Positions 16,199-24,571 are shown, numbered from the stretch's first letter. The stretch: 38,147 bases of DNA from Novosphingobium naphthalenivorans NBRC 102051 (GCF_001590985.1 NZ_BCTX01000051.1:1-38147), one strand, 5' to 3'. The notes: generated from the letters alone by a model not told the origin. Numbers and translations: made by a program.

Positions 16199-18247
16199 TC
16201 ACTGACATGCCAGACACTCATCGTAATCGGTCGTCTCGCCGATCTCGAACTTGGGCGCTTCGGAGGTGTTGTCCGCCTCCACACCGCCCGCACCGGCGAA
16301 ACCGGCGCGCTGCACCGACTTGGAGCGCAGGTAGTAGAGCGACTTGATGCCCTTCTCCCAAGCCTGGAAGTGCAGCATCATCAGGTCCCACTTGTCGACA
16401 TCGGCGGGGATGAACAGGTTCAGCGATTGAGCCTGATCGATATAGGGCGTGCGGTCGGCGGCGAATTCGAGCAGCCAGCGCTGGTCGATCTCGAAGCTGG
16501 TCTTGTAAACCGCCTTTTCCTCCGGCGAGAGGAAATCGAGGTGCTGGACCGAGCCGCCGTTTTCCAGGATCGAGTTCCACACATTGGTGGAATCCTTCGA
16601 CTTCGAAGCCAGCAGCTTCTGCAGGTAGGGGTTCTTCACCACGAACGAGCCCGAAAGCGTCTTGTGGGTGTAGATATTCGCCGGGATCGGCTCGATGCAG
16701 GCCGAGGTGCCGCCGCAGATGATCGAGATCGACGCGGTCGGCGCGATCGCCATCTTGCAGCTGAAACGCTCCATCGCGCCCTGATCGGCCGCATCCGGGC
16801 AAGGGCCGCGCTCGTTGGCCAGCAGCATCGAGGCCTCGTTGGCCTTCATGTTGATGTACTGGAACATCTGCATGTTGAGCGCCTTGGCCATCGCACTTTC
16901 GAACGCAATGCCCTTCTTCTGCAGGTACGAGTGGAAACCCATCACGCCCATGCCGACCGAGCGCTCGCGCATGGCCGAATACTTGGCGCGGGCCATCTCG
17001 TCGGGCGCGCGGTCGATATAGTCCTGCAGCACGTTGTCGAGGAAGCGCAGCACGTCCTCGATGAAGCGCTTCTCACCCTTCCACTCTTCCCAGGTTTCAA
17101 GGTTGAGCGAGGAGAGGCAGCACACCGCCGTGCGGTCGTTGCCGAGGTGGTCGCGCCCGGTGGGCAGCGTGATTTCCGAGCACAGGTTCGACGTCGAGAC
17201 CTTGAGGCCGAGATCGCGGTGATGCTTGGGCATCATGCGGTTCACGGTGTCGGAGAAGACGATGTAGGGCTCGCCGGTGGCAAGGCGGACCTCGACCAGC
17301 TTCTGGAACAGCGAGCGGGCATCGAGCTTGCCGCGCACCGAGCCGTCACGCGGGCTCTTGAGTTCGAATTCGGCACCGTCGCGCACGGCTTCCATGAACT
17401 CGTCGGTCAGCAGCACACCGTGGTGCAGGTTGAGCGCCTTGCGGTTGAAGTCGCCCGAAGGCTTGCGGATTTCGAGGAACTCCTCGATCTCCGGGTGCGA
17501 GACGTCGATGTAGCAGGCAGCCGAACCGCGGCGCAGCGATCCTTGCGAGATCGCCAGCGTCAGCGAATCCATCACGCGCACGAAAGGAATGATGCCGCTG
17601 GTCTTGCCGTTGAGGCCCACCGGCTCGCCGATGCCGCGCACCGCGCCCCAGTACGTGCCGATGCCGCCACCGCGCGAGGCCAGCCAGACGTTCTCGTTCC
17701 AGGTCGCGACAATGCCTTCAAGGCTGTCGTCGACCGAGTTCAGATAGCACGAGATCGGCAGTCCGCGCCCGGTGCCGCCGTTCGAAAGCACGGGCGTCGC
17801 CGGCATGAACCACAGCTTCGAGATGTAGTCGTAGAGCCGCTGGGCGTGCTCCTGATCGTCGGCATAGGCATCGGCCACGCGGGCGAAGATGTCCTGATAT
17901 TTCTCGCCGGGCAGCAGGTAGCGGTCATCGAGCGTCTCCTTGCCGAAATCGGTGAGGAGCGCGTTGCGGCTCTCATCGGTAACGATCGTAAAGCGGCGAT
18001 CATGGATCGCCTTGGAATCGCTCTTCCTGGGCGCCTTGACCGGTGCCTCCGTCAGCAGATCGGCCGTAGCCGCGTCGGTCTTGTCCATGACGATTGCCGG
18101 GCCCTTGCCCGTCTCCTTTTCCTTCGGCGCGGTCTTCTGCGGGATCTTGAGTTCGCTCATTTCCGCGTGATCCCCATCATCGTAGCCCTGATCATGGTCC
18201 TGATCGTGACTGGCCACATGACCTTCGTTTCCGTTCCTGAAATCCAC
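16199..18247 (-). CDS. nrdA: Class I ribonucleoside-diphosphate reductase, alpha subunit
   Basis: The large catalytic subunit that makes deoxyribonucleotides. Core motifs are present: PATPVLSNGGT, the redox Cys in ISCYLNS, the radical-chain segment NLCSEI with catalytic Asn, Cys and Glu, and the second redox Cys in AVCCLSSLNL. MGFHSYLQ, ASISIICGGTSACIEP and the C-terminal shuttle pair CLAC at the very end are also visible. No N-terminal ATP-cone is visible; the first 100 residues are acidic and low-complexity, so dATP control may be absent or different. The frame opens at ATG 18262. GTG 18247, with GGGGG seven bases upstream, is preferred; ATG 18160 (MSELKIPQK) is another candidate. The beta subunit nrdB is not adjacent. 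Confidence 0.95.
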   Translation of the reverse strand: MDFRNGNEGHVASHDQDHDQGYDDGDHAEMSELKIPQKTAPKEKETGKGPAIVMDKTDAATADLLTEAPVKAPRKSDSKAIHDRRFTIVTDESRNALLTDFGKETLDDRYLLPGEKYQDIFARVADAYADDQEHAQRLYDYISKLWFMPATPVLSNGGTGRGLPISCYLNSVDDSLEGIVATWNENVWLASRGGGIGTYWGAVRGIGEPVGLNGKTSGIIPFVRVMDSLTLAISQGSLRRGSAACYIDVSHPEIEEFLEIRKPSGDFNRKALNLHHGVLLTDEFMEAVRDGAEFELKSPRDGSVRGKLDARSLFQKLVEVRLATGEPYIVFSDTVNRMMPKHHRDLGLKVSTSNLCSEITLPTGRDHLGNDRTAVCCLSSLNLETWEEWKGEKRFIEDVLRFLDNVLQDYIDRAPDEMARAKYSAMRERSVGMGVMGFHSYLQKKGIAFESAMAKALNMQMFQYINMKANEASMLLANERGPCPDAADQGAMERFSCKMAIAPTASISIICGGTSACIEPIPANIYTHKTLSGSFVVKNPYLQKLLASKSKDSTNVWNSILENGGSVQHLDFLSPEEKAVYKTSFEIDQRWLLEFAADRTPYIDQAQSLNLFIPADVDKWDLMMLHFQAWEKGIKSLYYLRSKSVQRAGFAGAGGVEADNTSEAPKFEIGETTDYDECLACQ

Positions 18248-18968
18248 TTTGCGCCCCCGCATAGCCGCCGGTCAAAATCTGTCATCAAACCGCCTCACGG
18301 CAGGTTCACAGCTCAAGGCAGAAGCCGGGCAGTGCCGGTGCGAGTCGGCGGGCAGCGAACCTCACCGTTTAGCACCAAAAGCACAAAAAGAGAACAAAAT
18401 GTTCCTGTCCGACCCCTGCCGCGCCGCTCTGAAGCCTTTGCCTCACCTCCGGGAACGCCTTGCGGGCCCATTGCGGGCCCGCGGACATTTCCTAGGTCTT
18501 GAGGCCTCGCAAGCGACGCGCCACAACCCATAGTGCTCTTTCTGCAAACGGGTGCAAGAGGGTGAAGTCGCGGTTAACATGGGCACCCTCCAAGGGGTGG
18601 ACACAGCAGGGCATCGCGCGACGCGTGGAAAGTCCTGCACCCGCCGCTGGCGCAAGAGCCTTAATCACAAATGCGCGCAAAAATTTTTCCACATAAATTG
18701 GCGGCGAACCGAATCGGGCTTGCGACGAACCGAGTCCGTTCCGGGCAGAGTCAAGGGCCTGTTATAACAAATATGGGGTCATTCAGCCGGTTCACCACCC
18801 CAGATGCAGTGCCGGCAGGTCCCCTGCCGGCTGTTGCGCTCCGTCGAACCGTCTATGCACCTTGCCGAGACAGGGTGGGCAAAGGCCCTCCGCTCATGCC
18901 AGCATGACGATGCGCGGAGCGTAAGGCACCGCCACTGCAGTCCACACTGTGAAAGAGACCACGTCCCC
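18248..18968. promoter_or_regulatory. Long divergent intergenic region between nrdA and the GlsB-like gene
   Basis: About 720 bases without a credible gene, serving as promoter region for both neighbours. It contains the inverted repeat GAACA-AAA-TGTTC (18392-18404) and two GGGCCC blocks in TTGCGGGCCC repeats (about 18465-18485). A DnaA-box match TTTTCCACA (18684-18692) is embedded in AAAAATTTTT. The near-identical 13-mers CGAACCGAATCGG/CGAACCGAGTCCG (18705, 18726) are spaced by 21 bp, and a perfect 9-bp hairpin lies at 18811-18831. DnaA control of nrd genes is known in E. coli; here it is only suggested. Confidence 0.5.
18811..18831. repeat. Perfect short hairpin upstream of the GlsB-like gene
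   Basis: GCCGGCAGG-TCC-CCTGCCGGC has a perfect 9-bp stem with a three-base loop and no T-tract, 138 bases before the start at 18969. It could lie in the leader of the downstream transcript or end a small RNA. Function unknown. Confidence 0.5.
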
Positions 18969-19214
18969 ATGTTCAACATCATCGGCGCCATCATCAGCGG
19001 CCTGTTCATCGGCGCATTTGCCCAGCTGTTCTATCCCGGACACCAGGGGTACAGCTGGGTCGCGACGATCCTGCTCGGCATCGGCGGTTCGCTGGTGGCC
19101 GGCCTCATCACCAGCCAGGGCCAACGCGATTTCAGCCGCGCCGGTTGCCTCGCCTCGATACTGGGCGCGATGGCGCTGATCTTTATCGGCCACGTTCTCA
19201 AAATCGGCGGCTGA
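18969..19214 (+). CDS. GlsB/YeaQ/YmgE-family membrane protein
   Basis: An 81-residue inner-membrane protein of the transglycosylase-associated (GlsB/YeaQ/YmgE) family. Three hydrophobic segments are seen: IIGAIISGLFIGAFAQLFYPG, SWVATILLGIGGSLVAGLI and LASILGAMALIFIGHVL. The glycine-rich pattern and GAFAQLFYPG near the first loop are typical. Members are stress-induced in several bacteria, but their molecular role is unclear. The real start is ATG 18969; longer readings extend into noncoding sequence. A short GC-rich hairpin lies between its stop and the convergent nadB. Confidence 0.88.
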   Translation: MFNIIGAIISGLFIGAFAQLFYPGHQGYSWVATILLGIGGSLVAGLITSQGQRDFSRAGCLASILGAMALIFIGHVLKIGG

Positions 19215-19241
19215 TCCCCGCCCGGCGCGGGAGCGATGCGA

Positions 19242-20843
19242 TCAGGGCACCAGGATGGTGTCGACCGGCACGTCGTCCGTCTGCGGATAGTCGAGGGTGT
19301 AATGCAGCCCCCGGCTCTCGTGCCGCTTGAGCGCGGACTGCACGATCAGTTCGGCCGACTGCAGCAGGTTGCGCAGCTCGATCAGGTCGGTCGAGACGCG
19401 GAAGTGGCGGTAGTATTCATCGACCTCGGTATTGAGGAGCTGGATGCGGTGCATCGCTCGCTCCAGCCGCTTGGTGGTGCGCACGATGCCCACATAGTTC
19501 CACATGAAGCGGCGGATCTCGGTCCAGTTCTGCTTGATGATGACTTCCTCGTCCGGCTCGCTCACCCGGCTTTCGTCCCAGGCCCGGACCGGCGGCGGCG
19601 CTTCGAAGCTGTCCCAGTTCGCAAGGATATGCGCCGCCGCCGCATCGCCGAACACGAAGCATTCGAGCAGCGAGTTGGACGCCAGGCGGTTGGCGCCGTG
19701 GAGACCGCTCTCGGTGCATTCGCCAGCGGCATAGAGCCCCGGCAGATCGGTCCGCCCGTCAAGATCGATCAGCACCCCGCCACAGGTATAGTGCTGGGCC
19801 GGCACCACCGGGATCGGCTCCCTGGTCATGTCGATGCCGAGCGTCAGCAGCTTTTCGTAAATGGTGGGGAAATGCTCGCGAACGAATTCCGGCGGCTGGT
19901 GGCTGATGTCGAGGTGCACGTAATCAAGACCGAAGCGCTTAATCTCGGAGTCGATCGCGCGGGCCACCACGTCGCGCGGGGCCAATTCCAGCCGCTCGGG
20001 ATCGTAGAAGGTCATGAAGCGCTTGCCGGTACGTGGATTGATCAGCCGCCCGCCCTCGCCGCGCACTGCCTCGGTAATCAGGAAGTTCTTGACCTCCAGA
20101 TTGTAGAGACAGGTCGGGTGGAACTGCATCATCTCCATGTTGGAGACCCGCGCGCCCGCGCGCCAGGCCATCGAGATGCCATCGCCCGTGGCGCCGCGCG
20201 GCGCGGTGCTGAACTGATAGACACGTCCCGCTCCGCCCGTCGCCAGAACGGTCGCCCGCGCGGTGAAGGCTTCGACGTGGCCGCTCTCTTCGTTGAGCGC
20301 ATAGACGCCCCAGACCCGGCCTGACGCGGAATAGCGCATCTCGTGCTTTCCGGTGATGAAGTCGATGCAGGAGCGGCCCGGCAGCAGGGTAATGTTGGGG
20401 TTGGCCTCGGCCGCGCGCAGCAGCGCCTGCTGCACCGCCCAGCCGGTAGCGTCATTCACATGGACGATACGGCGGTGCGAATGCCCGCCTTCGCGCGTCA
20501 GGTGGAGTTCGTTGCCGTCCATATTGAACGGAACGCCCAGATCGATGAGGCGGCCGATCGCGTGCGGCGCGCGTTCGATGACGAAGTTGACCGTTTCGCG
20601 CCGGTTGAGACCGGCACCGGCAATCATGGTATCACGCTCGTGCTCTTCGAAGGTATCCCCCTGGTCGAGCACAGCCGCAATGCCGCCCTGGGCCCAGGCG
20701 GTCGATCCGCCCGTAAGGCCGCCCTTGGCGAGAACGGCGACCTTGTATTTTTCGGCCAGTGCCAAGGCGGCCGTAAGCCCGGCGGCGCCTGAACCGATCA
20801 CGAGGATGTCGAAAGTGCCGGCGGCGTTTGCTTGCGTTTCCAT
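19242..20843 (-). CDS. nadB: L-aspartate oxidase
   Basis: A 533-residue flavoenzyme that oxidises L-aspartate to iminoaspartate, the first step of de novo NAD synthesis; quinolinate synthase NadA is the usual partner. It has the Rossmann FAD loop IGSGAAGLTAAL (16-27) and the family segments GGSTAWAQGGIAAV, GGAGRVYQFSTAP, MMQFHPTCLY, EAVRGEGGRLIN and HYTCGGVLIDLDGRTDLPGLYAAGE. LHGANRLASNSLLECFVFG, specific to NadB rather than succinate dehydrogenase, is also present. The C-terminal helical domain is complete. The frame extends to 20912, but ATG 20843 has GGGGAGG just upstream and starts next to the FAD motif. nadA and nadC are not beside it. Confidence 0.96.
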   Translation of the reverse strand: METQANAAGTFDILVIGSGAAGLTAALALAEKYKVAVLAKGGLTGGSTAWAQGGIAAVLDQGDTFEEHERDTMIAGAGLNRRETVNFVIERAPHAIGRLIDLGVPFNMDGNELHLTREGGHSHRRIVHVNDATGWAVQQALLRAAEANPNITLLPGRSCIDFITGKHEMRYSASGRVWGVYALNEESGHVEAFTARATVLATGGAGRVYQFSTAPRGATGDGISMAWRAGARVSNMEMMQFHPTCLYNLEVKNFLITEAVRGEGGRLINPRTGKRFMTFYDPERLELAPRDVVARAIDSEIKRFGLDYVHLDISHQPPEFVREHFPTIYEKLLTLGIDMTREPIPVVPAQHYTCGGVLIDLDGRTDLPGLYAAGECTESGLHGANRLASNSLLECFVFGDAAAAHILANWDSFEAPPPVRAWDESRVSEPDEEVIIKQNWTEIRRFMWNYVGIVRTTKRLERAMHRIQLLNTEVDEYYRHFRVSTDLIELRNLLQSAELIVQSALKRHESRGLHYTLDYPQTDDVPVDTILVP

Positions 20844-21034
20844 CACCTCCCCTTTGCCGAGGTATGACAATCCCTGCAAGATTTTGTCGCACTCCCAAAG
20901 GGTACATTGCACTGCAACACAAGCGCCTATAACATCTTAAGAAATCAGAGTCGGTAAAGACACTCTACTTGTACGAGTCGTAACCCGAAATAGCGGATCA
21001 ATCGCTAGCCTTAGATAGCCCGGAGACTAACAAA

Positions 21035-21196
21035 GTGGTCAGACTTCTGGAATTCTGTCTACTAAACAGGCACAGGCCTACGCGATCAACTGTACAGTGG
21101 GATGGCGAACATTATGTTGGGGTTTGCAAGAAATGCAAAAAGCCCATCGTCCGCAAGCAGCATAAAATCTGGAAAATGGACAGACACAAGAAATAG
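21035..21196 (+). CDS. Small zinc-ribbon-like protein
   Basis: A 53-residue gene starting at GTG 21035 behind CCCGGAG with a 9-base spacer. The product has two parts: an N-terminal LLEFCLLNRHRPTR and a beta-rich VQWDGEHYVGVCKKCKKPIVR. The CKKC knuckle, plus Cys8 and nearby His, suggest metal binding. The C-terminus is very basic (KQHKIWKMDRHKK). Short proteins with this layout, NRHRP followed by WDG..YVG.C..C..PI, occur in sphingomonads as far as I recall; their function is unknown. It lies in an otherwise empty gap between the divergent nadB and the convergent ABC gene, in DNA more AT-rich than its neighbours. Confidence 0.7.
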   Translation: MVRLLEFCLLNRHRPTRSTVQWDGEHYVGVCKKCKKPIVRKQHKIWKMDRHKK

Positions 21197-21209
21197 ATTG
21201 GCATGCAGA

Positions 21210-21285
21210 CCGCGGAACCGTGCTGCACTCTCCATGCACAATGCTTCCGCGGATCACTGATGGCGGTTAAATTTATTTAACCGCC
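21210..21285. terminator. Two inverted repeats between convergent genes
   Basis: GGCGGTTAAA-TTTA-TTTAACCGCC (21262-21285) is a perfect 10-bp stem with A/T at its inner end, lying between the zinc-ribbon gene and the convergent ABC gene. Upstream, CCGCGGAA (21210-21217) and TTCCGCGG (21245-21252) form a second, larger hairpin. The pair could terminate transcription from both sides, although no long T-tract follows either stem. Confidence 0.55.
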
Positions 21286-21315
21286 AATATAAACCATCTT
21301 CCGCATACCTGCCCC

Positions 21316-22275
21316 TCAGGCCGCGCTGCGCGCCTGGCTGGTTAGAGTGACGAAGACGTCCTCCAGATCGGCTTCGCGGGTTGTCACATCGACAATAGCG
21401 AATCCCTGGGCCTGAACCGCCGAGAGAATTTCGCCCGCATTGCTGCGGTCCTTGTCATAAGTGATTTCCAATTCCCGCTCGCCGGTCTTCTCGCACTTGA
21501 GAAAACCGGGGTGGCCCGGCAGCTCGGCCACTTCCCGGTCGAGCGTGAGGACCAGGATCTTCTCGCGCGCCATGCCGACGAGTTCGCGCGTCGGCTTGTT
21601 GGCAATCACCTGTCCGTGGTTGATGATCGCAATGCGGTCGCACAGCTCCTCGGCTTCCTCAAGGTAGTGCGTGGTCAGCACGATCGTCACGCCCTCGCGG
21701 TTCATCTCCGTGACCAGTTCCCAGAGCTGGCGGCGCAGTTCCACGTCGACGCCCGCGGTCGGCTCGTCGAGCACCAGCACTGGCGGCTGGTGGACCAGCG
21801 CCTTGGCAATCAGCAGGCGCCGCTTCATGCCGCCCGAAAGCGTGCGCGCATAGGCATTGCGCTTGTCCGCCAGATGGACCGCGCGCAGCAGGTCTTCCGA
21901 ACGCCGCAGGTGCTTGGCGATGCCATAGAGCCCGGCCTGGATCTCCAGCACCTCGAACGGGGTGAAGAAGGGATCGAAGACGATCTCCTGCGGGACGATC
22001 CCGATCGAGCGCTTGGCGTTGCGCTGGTCCCTGTCGATATCGAAGCCCCAGATCTCGGCCGTGCCCGAGGACTTGCGCACGAGCCCGGCCAGGATGTTGA
22101 TCAGTGTCGATTTGCCCGCACCGTTGGGACCGAGCAGCCCGAAGATGCCCCCCTCCGGCACATCGAACGACACTCCGTTCAGCGCCAGCTTGCCCTCGCC
22201 CTCGCCGGCGGGCGCATAACGCTTGACGAGATTGCGGATCGAGATGGCGGCATCGGGCTGGGGGGCAGTGCTCAT
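21316..22275 (-). CDS. ABC transporter ATP-binding protein (export type)
   Basis: A 319-residue nucleotide-binding subunit of the ABC-2/CcmA-like exporter group. Visible are Walker A GPNGAGKST (49-57), a Q-loop PQEIVFD, the signature LSGGMKRRL, Walker B VLVLDEPTAGVD and the H-loop TTHYLEEAE. A C-terminal extension (TREADLEDVFVTLT) is typical of YadG-type and drug/polysaccharide ATPases. ATG 22275 is chosen because the family match begins there; the longer frame is noncoding. YadG-type genes are normally followed by a permease, but here the gene ends in a terminator region, so the partner must be encoded elsewhere. Substrate unknown. Confidence 0.92.
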   Translation of the reverse strand: MSTAPQPDAAISIRNLVKRYAPAGEGEGKLALNGVSFDVPEGGIFGLLGPNGAGKSTLINILAGLVRKSSGTAEIWGFDIDRDQRNAKRSIGIVPQEIVFDPFFTPFEVLEIQAGLYGIAKHLRRSEDLLRAVHLADKRNAYARTLSGGMKRRLLIAKALVHQPPVLVLDEPTAGVDVELRRQLWELVTEMNREGVTIVLTTHYLEEAEELCDRIAIINHGQVIANKPTRELVGMAREKILVLTLDREVAELPGHPGFLKCEKTGERELEITYDKDRSNAGEILSAVQAQGFAIVDVTTREADLEDVFVTLTSQARSAA

Positions 22276-22349
22276 GGTCCGAGCATGTGGGGCAGGTTTG
22301 CCGCCGCGTAAAGACCCCGCCGCGCCTGACCGCCCTGCCTTGCCGGTTT

Positions 22350-22368
22350 GTGATGCACAATATATCAC
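22350..22368. promoter_or_regulatory. Inverted repeat upstream of the ABC ATPase gene
   Basis: GTGAT (22350-22354) and ATCAC (22364-22368) are inverted around nine AT-rich bases, 75-93 bases upstream of the ABC gene start. It is a possible operator or part of the promoter; the regulator is not identified. Confidence 0.3.
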
Positions 22369-22396
22369 TGATGGGCCGCACGACAGCGGCCACAGC

Positions 22397-23161
22397 CTAG
22401 ATTCCGGCGTACCAGGCGTAAGCCCCGTTATCCTCCCAATAGCCGCCCTTGCCGCCATAGATTCCATCGAGCGAAGCCACCGCCTCGATGCGGGTGACGA
22501 ACTTGGCATGCTTGTAGCCAAGCTGGCGCTCGACCCGCAGGCGCAGCGGGGCGCCGTGGGCCTGTTCGAGCGGCTTGCCGTTCATCGCCCAGGCGAGGAT
22601 CGTCTGCGGATGAAAGGCGTCCACCAGATCGATCGATTCGTAATAGGGCCGCCCGTGATAGAGATCGGCGCAGTGGAACACGACGTATCGCGCCTGCGGC
22701 TTGAGACCCGCGAGATCGAGTAACGGCCCAAGGCGCGGGCCCGTCCACTGGCCGATCGCACTCCAGCCCTCGACACAGTCGTGGCGCGTGATCTGGGTGC
22801 GCTGAGGCATGGACTTGAGCGTATCGAGCGGCAGCGTCAGCGGCTTTTCGACCAGCCCTTCCACTCTTAGCGCCCACTGCGCGAAACCTTGCGCCAGATG
22901 ACGGCGATAGACCGGATCAGCCACTTCGCGGCTGCCGTTGGCGCGGAACACCGGGGACATGTCGGCCTCGGCAAATTCGCGCGCCAGCGCATGACGGCCG
23001 AGCACGCGCTGGGTGGCCATGTGCAGGTCTTCCGCTCCTTCCAGCGTGTGGCGGAACGTGGGATTCTCGAACAGCTTGTCGCAGCCGGAGAGCAGGAGAC
23101 TGCCCGCCCCGGCACCCCCGGCGCGGATCAGGGTGCGGCGCGAGAGGATCAGGCGGCTCAT
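22397..23161 (-). CDS. Tat-exported molybdopterin-dependent oxidoreductase (sulfite-oxidase fold)
   Basis: A 254-residue protein with the sulfite-oxidase molybdopterin-binding fold. The N-terminus has a twin-arginine motif (SRRTLIRAGG, 7-16) and a lipobox (LLSGC, Cys27), so it is probably a Tat-exported lipoprotein. The Mo-ligand Cys is C129 in TRHDCVEGW, the same context as in MsrP/YedY. HGAPLRLRVERQLGYKHAKFV and the C-terminal GGYWEDNGAYAWY are also typical. It follows the cytochrome b gene with ATGA overlap, which indicates a two-subunit enzyme. The electron donor is thus a cytochrome b of the b561/hydrogenase type, not the MsrQ family. The substrate is unknown; oxidised methionine or another S/N-oxide is possible. 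Confidence 0.9.
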   Translation of the reverse strand: MSRLILSRRTLIRAGGAGAGSLLLSGCDKLFENPTFRHTLEGAEDLHMATQRVLGRHALAREFAEADMSPVFRANGSREVADPVYRRHLAQGFAQWALRVEGLVEKPLTLPLDTLKSMPQRTQITRHDCVEGWSAIGQWTGPRLGPLLDLAGLKPQARYVVFHCADLYHGRPYYESIDLVDAFHPQTILAWAMNGKPLEQAHGAPLRLRVERQLGYKHAKFVTRIEAVASLDGIYGGKGGYWEDNGAYAWYAGI

Positions 23162-24048
23162 GCCTCTTGCCCCATCATACCGTCTTCGGACGCGGGCCTG
23201 TCCGGCGGCAGGCGGTAGCGGCCGGTAATCATCGAGCGCACCTCGTTGAACGGCCCGGCCAGCACGACCATCGCCATATGGACAAGAAAGAACGCCACCA
23301 GCGCGAAAGCGCAGAGGAAATGCACCGAGCGCGCCGACTGGCGCCCGCCAAAAAGCTCCGCCGCCAGCGGAAACCACGCATCGGTGCCGGGAGACATGGC
23401 CAGTCCGGTCAGGATTATCAGCGGCAGCAGGCCGAACAGCACCCCGGCATAGGCCAGCTTCTGCAGCACGTTGTACTTCAACGCCGCCGCACCGGAGGGA
23501 AAGCGCAACCGCGCATGGTCCCGGATGTCATGCCAGATATGCGATGGACGCCATTCGGCGCGGGTAATGTGGATGTCGCGCTGCAAATGCCGGTTCCCCA
23601 GCGACCACAGCAGGTAGAGCAGCAACCCGACCGCCAGAACCCACGCAAAGGCAAGATGCCAGATCCGCGCACCGGCCAGACTATACCGCGAAGGGATCGT
23701 CACCCAGTAGGGAAAGGCGCGGCGCTGCAGGCGGCCGTCCTGATCCTTCCACAAGCCGAGCACGCCGGTCGTCGTCAGGCGCACCTTGCCGATCTGGAGA
23801 TAACCGAATTCCCCGCCCCCAGCCCCGGCCTGGGCCGAGCTGATCTTCAGCCAGGGCGCGTCATAATTCGCCCCATATTCGCCCCAGTAGAGGCGCGGGT
23901 GAGCATTGAAGATCATCAGCCCGCTCATCAGCATGACCAGCAGCGTCACGGCATTGGTCCAGTGCCACAGCCGCGTGGAGAAGCGGTGGCGCCTGACCAC
24001 ATCGCCGCCTTTCGGAGCCATCCCGGGCCGCATTTCCGCTGTCTCCAC
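23158..24048 (-). CDS. Cytochrome b561/Ni-Fe-hydrogenase-type membrane subunit
   Basis: A 296-residue integral membrane cytochrome b. Hydrophobic helices lie at about 28-48, 126-150, 197-217 and 241-264. Candidate haem ligands are H29 (RLWHWTN), H131 (IWHLAFAW), H243 (SVHFLC) and H257 (LVHMAM). A soluble loop (about 50-120) separates helices 1 and 2. It should carry electrons from quinol to the periplasmic molybdoenzyme encoded directly downstream with start/stop overlap. The frame starts at GTG 24048 (AGGA upstream); ATG in frame five codons later, with GGAG nine bases upstream, is an equal candidate. Confidence 0.88.
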   Translation of the reverse strand: METAEMRPGMAPKGGDVVRRHRFSTRLWHWTNAVTLLVMLMSGLMIFNAHPRLYWGEYGANYDAPWLKISSAQAGAGGGEFGYLQIGKVRLTTTGVLGLWKDQDGRLQRRAFPYWVTIPSRYSLAGARIWHLAFAWVLAVGLLLYLLWSLGNRHLQRDIHITRAEWRPSHIWHDIRDHARLRFPSGAAALKYNVLQKLAYAGVLFGLLPLIILTGLAMSPGTDAWFPLAAELFGGRQSARSVHFLCAFALVAFFLVHMAMVVLAGPFNEVRSMITGRYRLPPDRPASEDGMMGQEA

Positions 24049-24119
24049 GTTCCTACCCGTCCCTTCTCTCTCCCGGTGTTCGCTCCGGGATCGCAGGCGG
24101 TTACAGCCGCGTCCCGGTA

Positions 24120-24536
24120 TTATTCACCGATCAGATGGACCGCGATCTGCCGATGGTGCGGCATCGCCCGGTGCTCGGCAAGGTAAATTCCCTGCCATGT
24201 GCCCAGCGCCATACGCCCGCCGATCACCGGGATCTGCAGAGTCACGCCGGTCAGCACGGCCTTGAGATGCGCGGGCATGTCGTCCGGCCCCTCGTCGTCA
24301 TGCGCATAATGCCGGCCCTCGGGCGCCAGCCGGTCGAGCCAGTCCGCCAGATCGGTGCGCACTTCGCGGGCCGCGTTTTCCTGGATCAGCAGCGAGGCGG
24401 AAGTGTGGCGGCACAACAAGGTGAGCAGCCCTTCGGACAGGCCCGTTTCCGCCAGCCATCCCGCCAGCGTGCGCGTGATCTCGGTGACGCCCCGGCCCGG
24501 CGTTTCGAAGGAAAGGATGGTAGATGCCTGCCTCAT
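24120..24536 (-). CDS. YjbQ/UPF0047 family protein
   Basis: A 138-residue protein of the YjbQ (UPF0047) family, small beta-barrel proteins of unclear role, some with weak thiamine-phosphate synthase-like activity. Conserved segments include LLTLLCRHTSASLLIQENA, the HDDEGPDDMPAHLK acidic/His stretch, and the family hallmark LGTWQGIYLAEHR. Length is near the usual 135-140. ATG 24536 is used because the family starts there; the longer frame has no similarity. It follows pmbA by 35 bases on the same strand and may share its transcript. Confidence 0.92.
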   Translation of the reverse strand: MRQASTILSFETPGRGVTEITRTLAGWLAETGLSEGLLTLLCRHTSASLLIQENAAREVRTDLADWLDRLAPEGRHYAHDDEGPDDMPAHLKAVLTGVTLQIPVIGGRMALGTWQGIYLAEHRAMPHHRQIAVHLIGE

Positions 24537-24571
24537 GGCCGCGCAATCCTGCTCCCCCGGACGGGCACGGT

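Noticed and set aside
15779..18502. Very long open frame (907 codons) on the plus strand opposite nrdA
   Set aside because: Antisense shadow of a clear nrdA; low-complexity, no family similarity, common in GC-rich DNA.
18492..18692. Short minus-strand gene in the nrdA upstream region
   Set aside because: No ribosome-binding site and arginine/alanine-rich shadow composition; the region is better explained as regulatory DNA.
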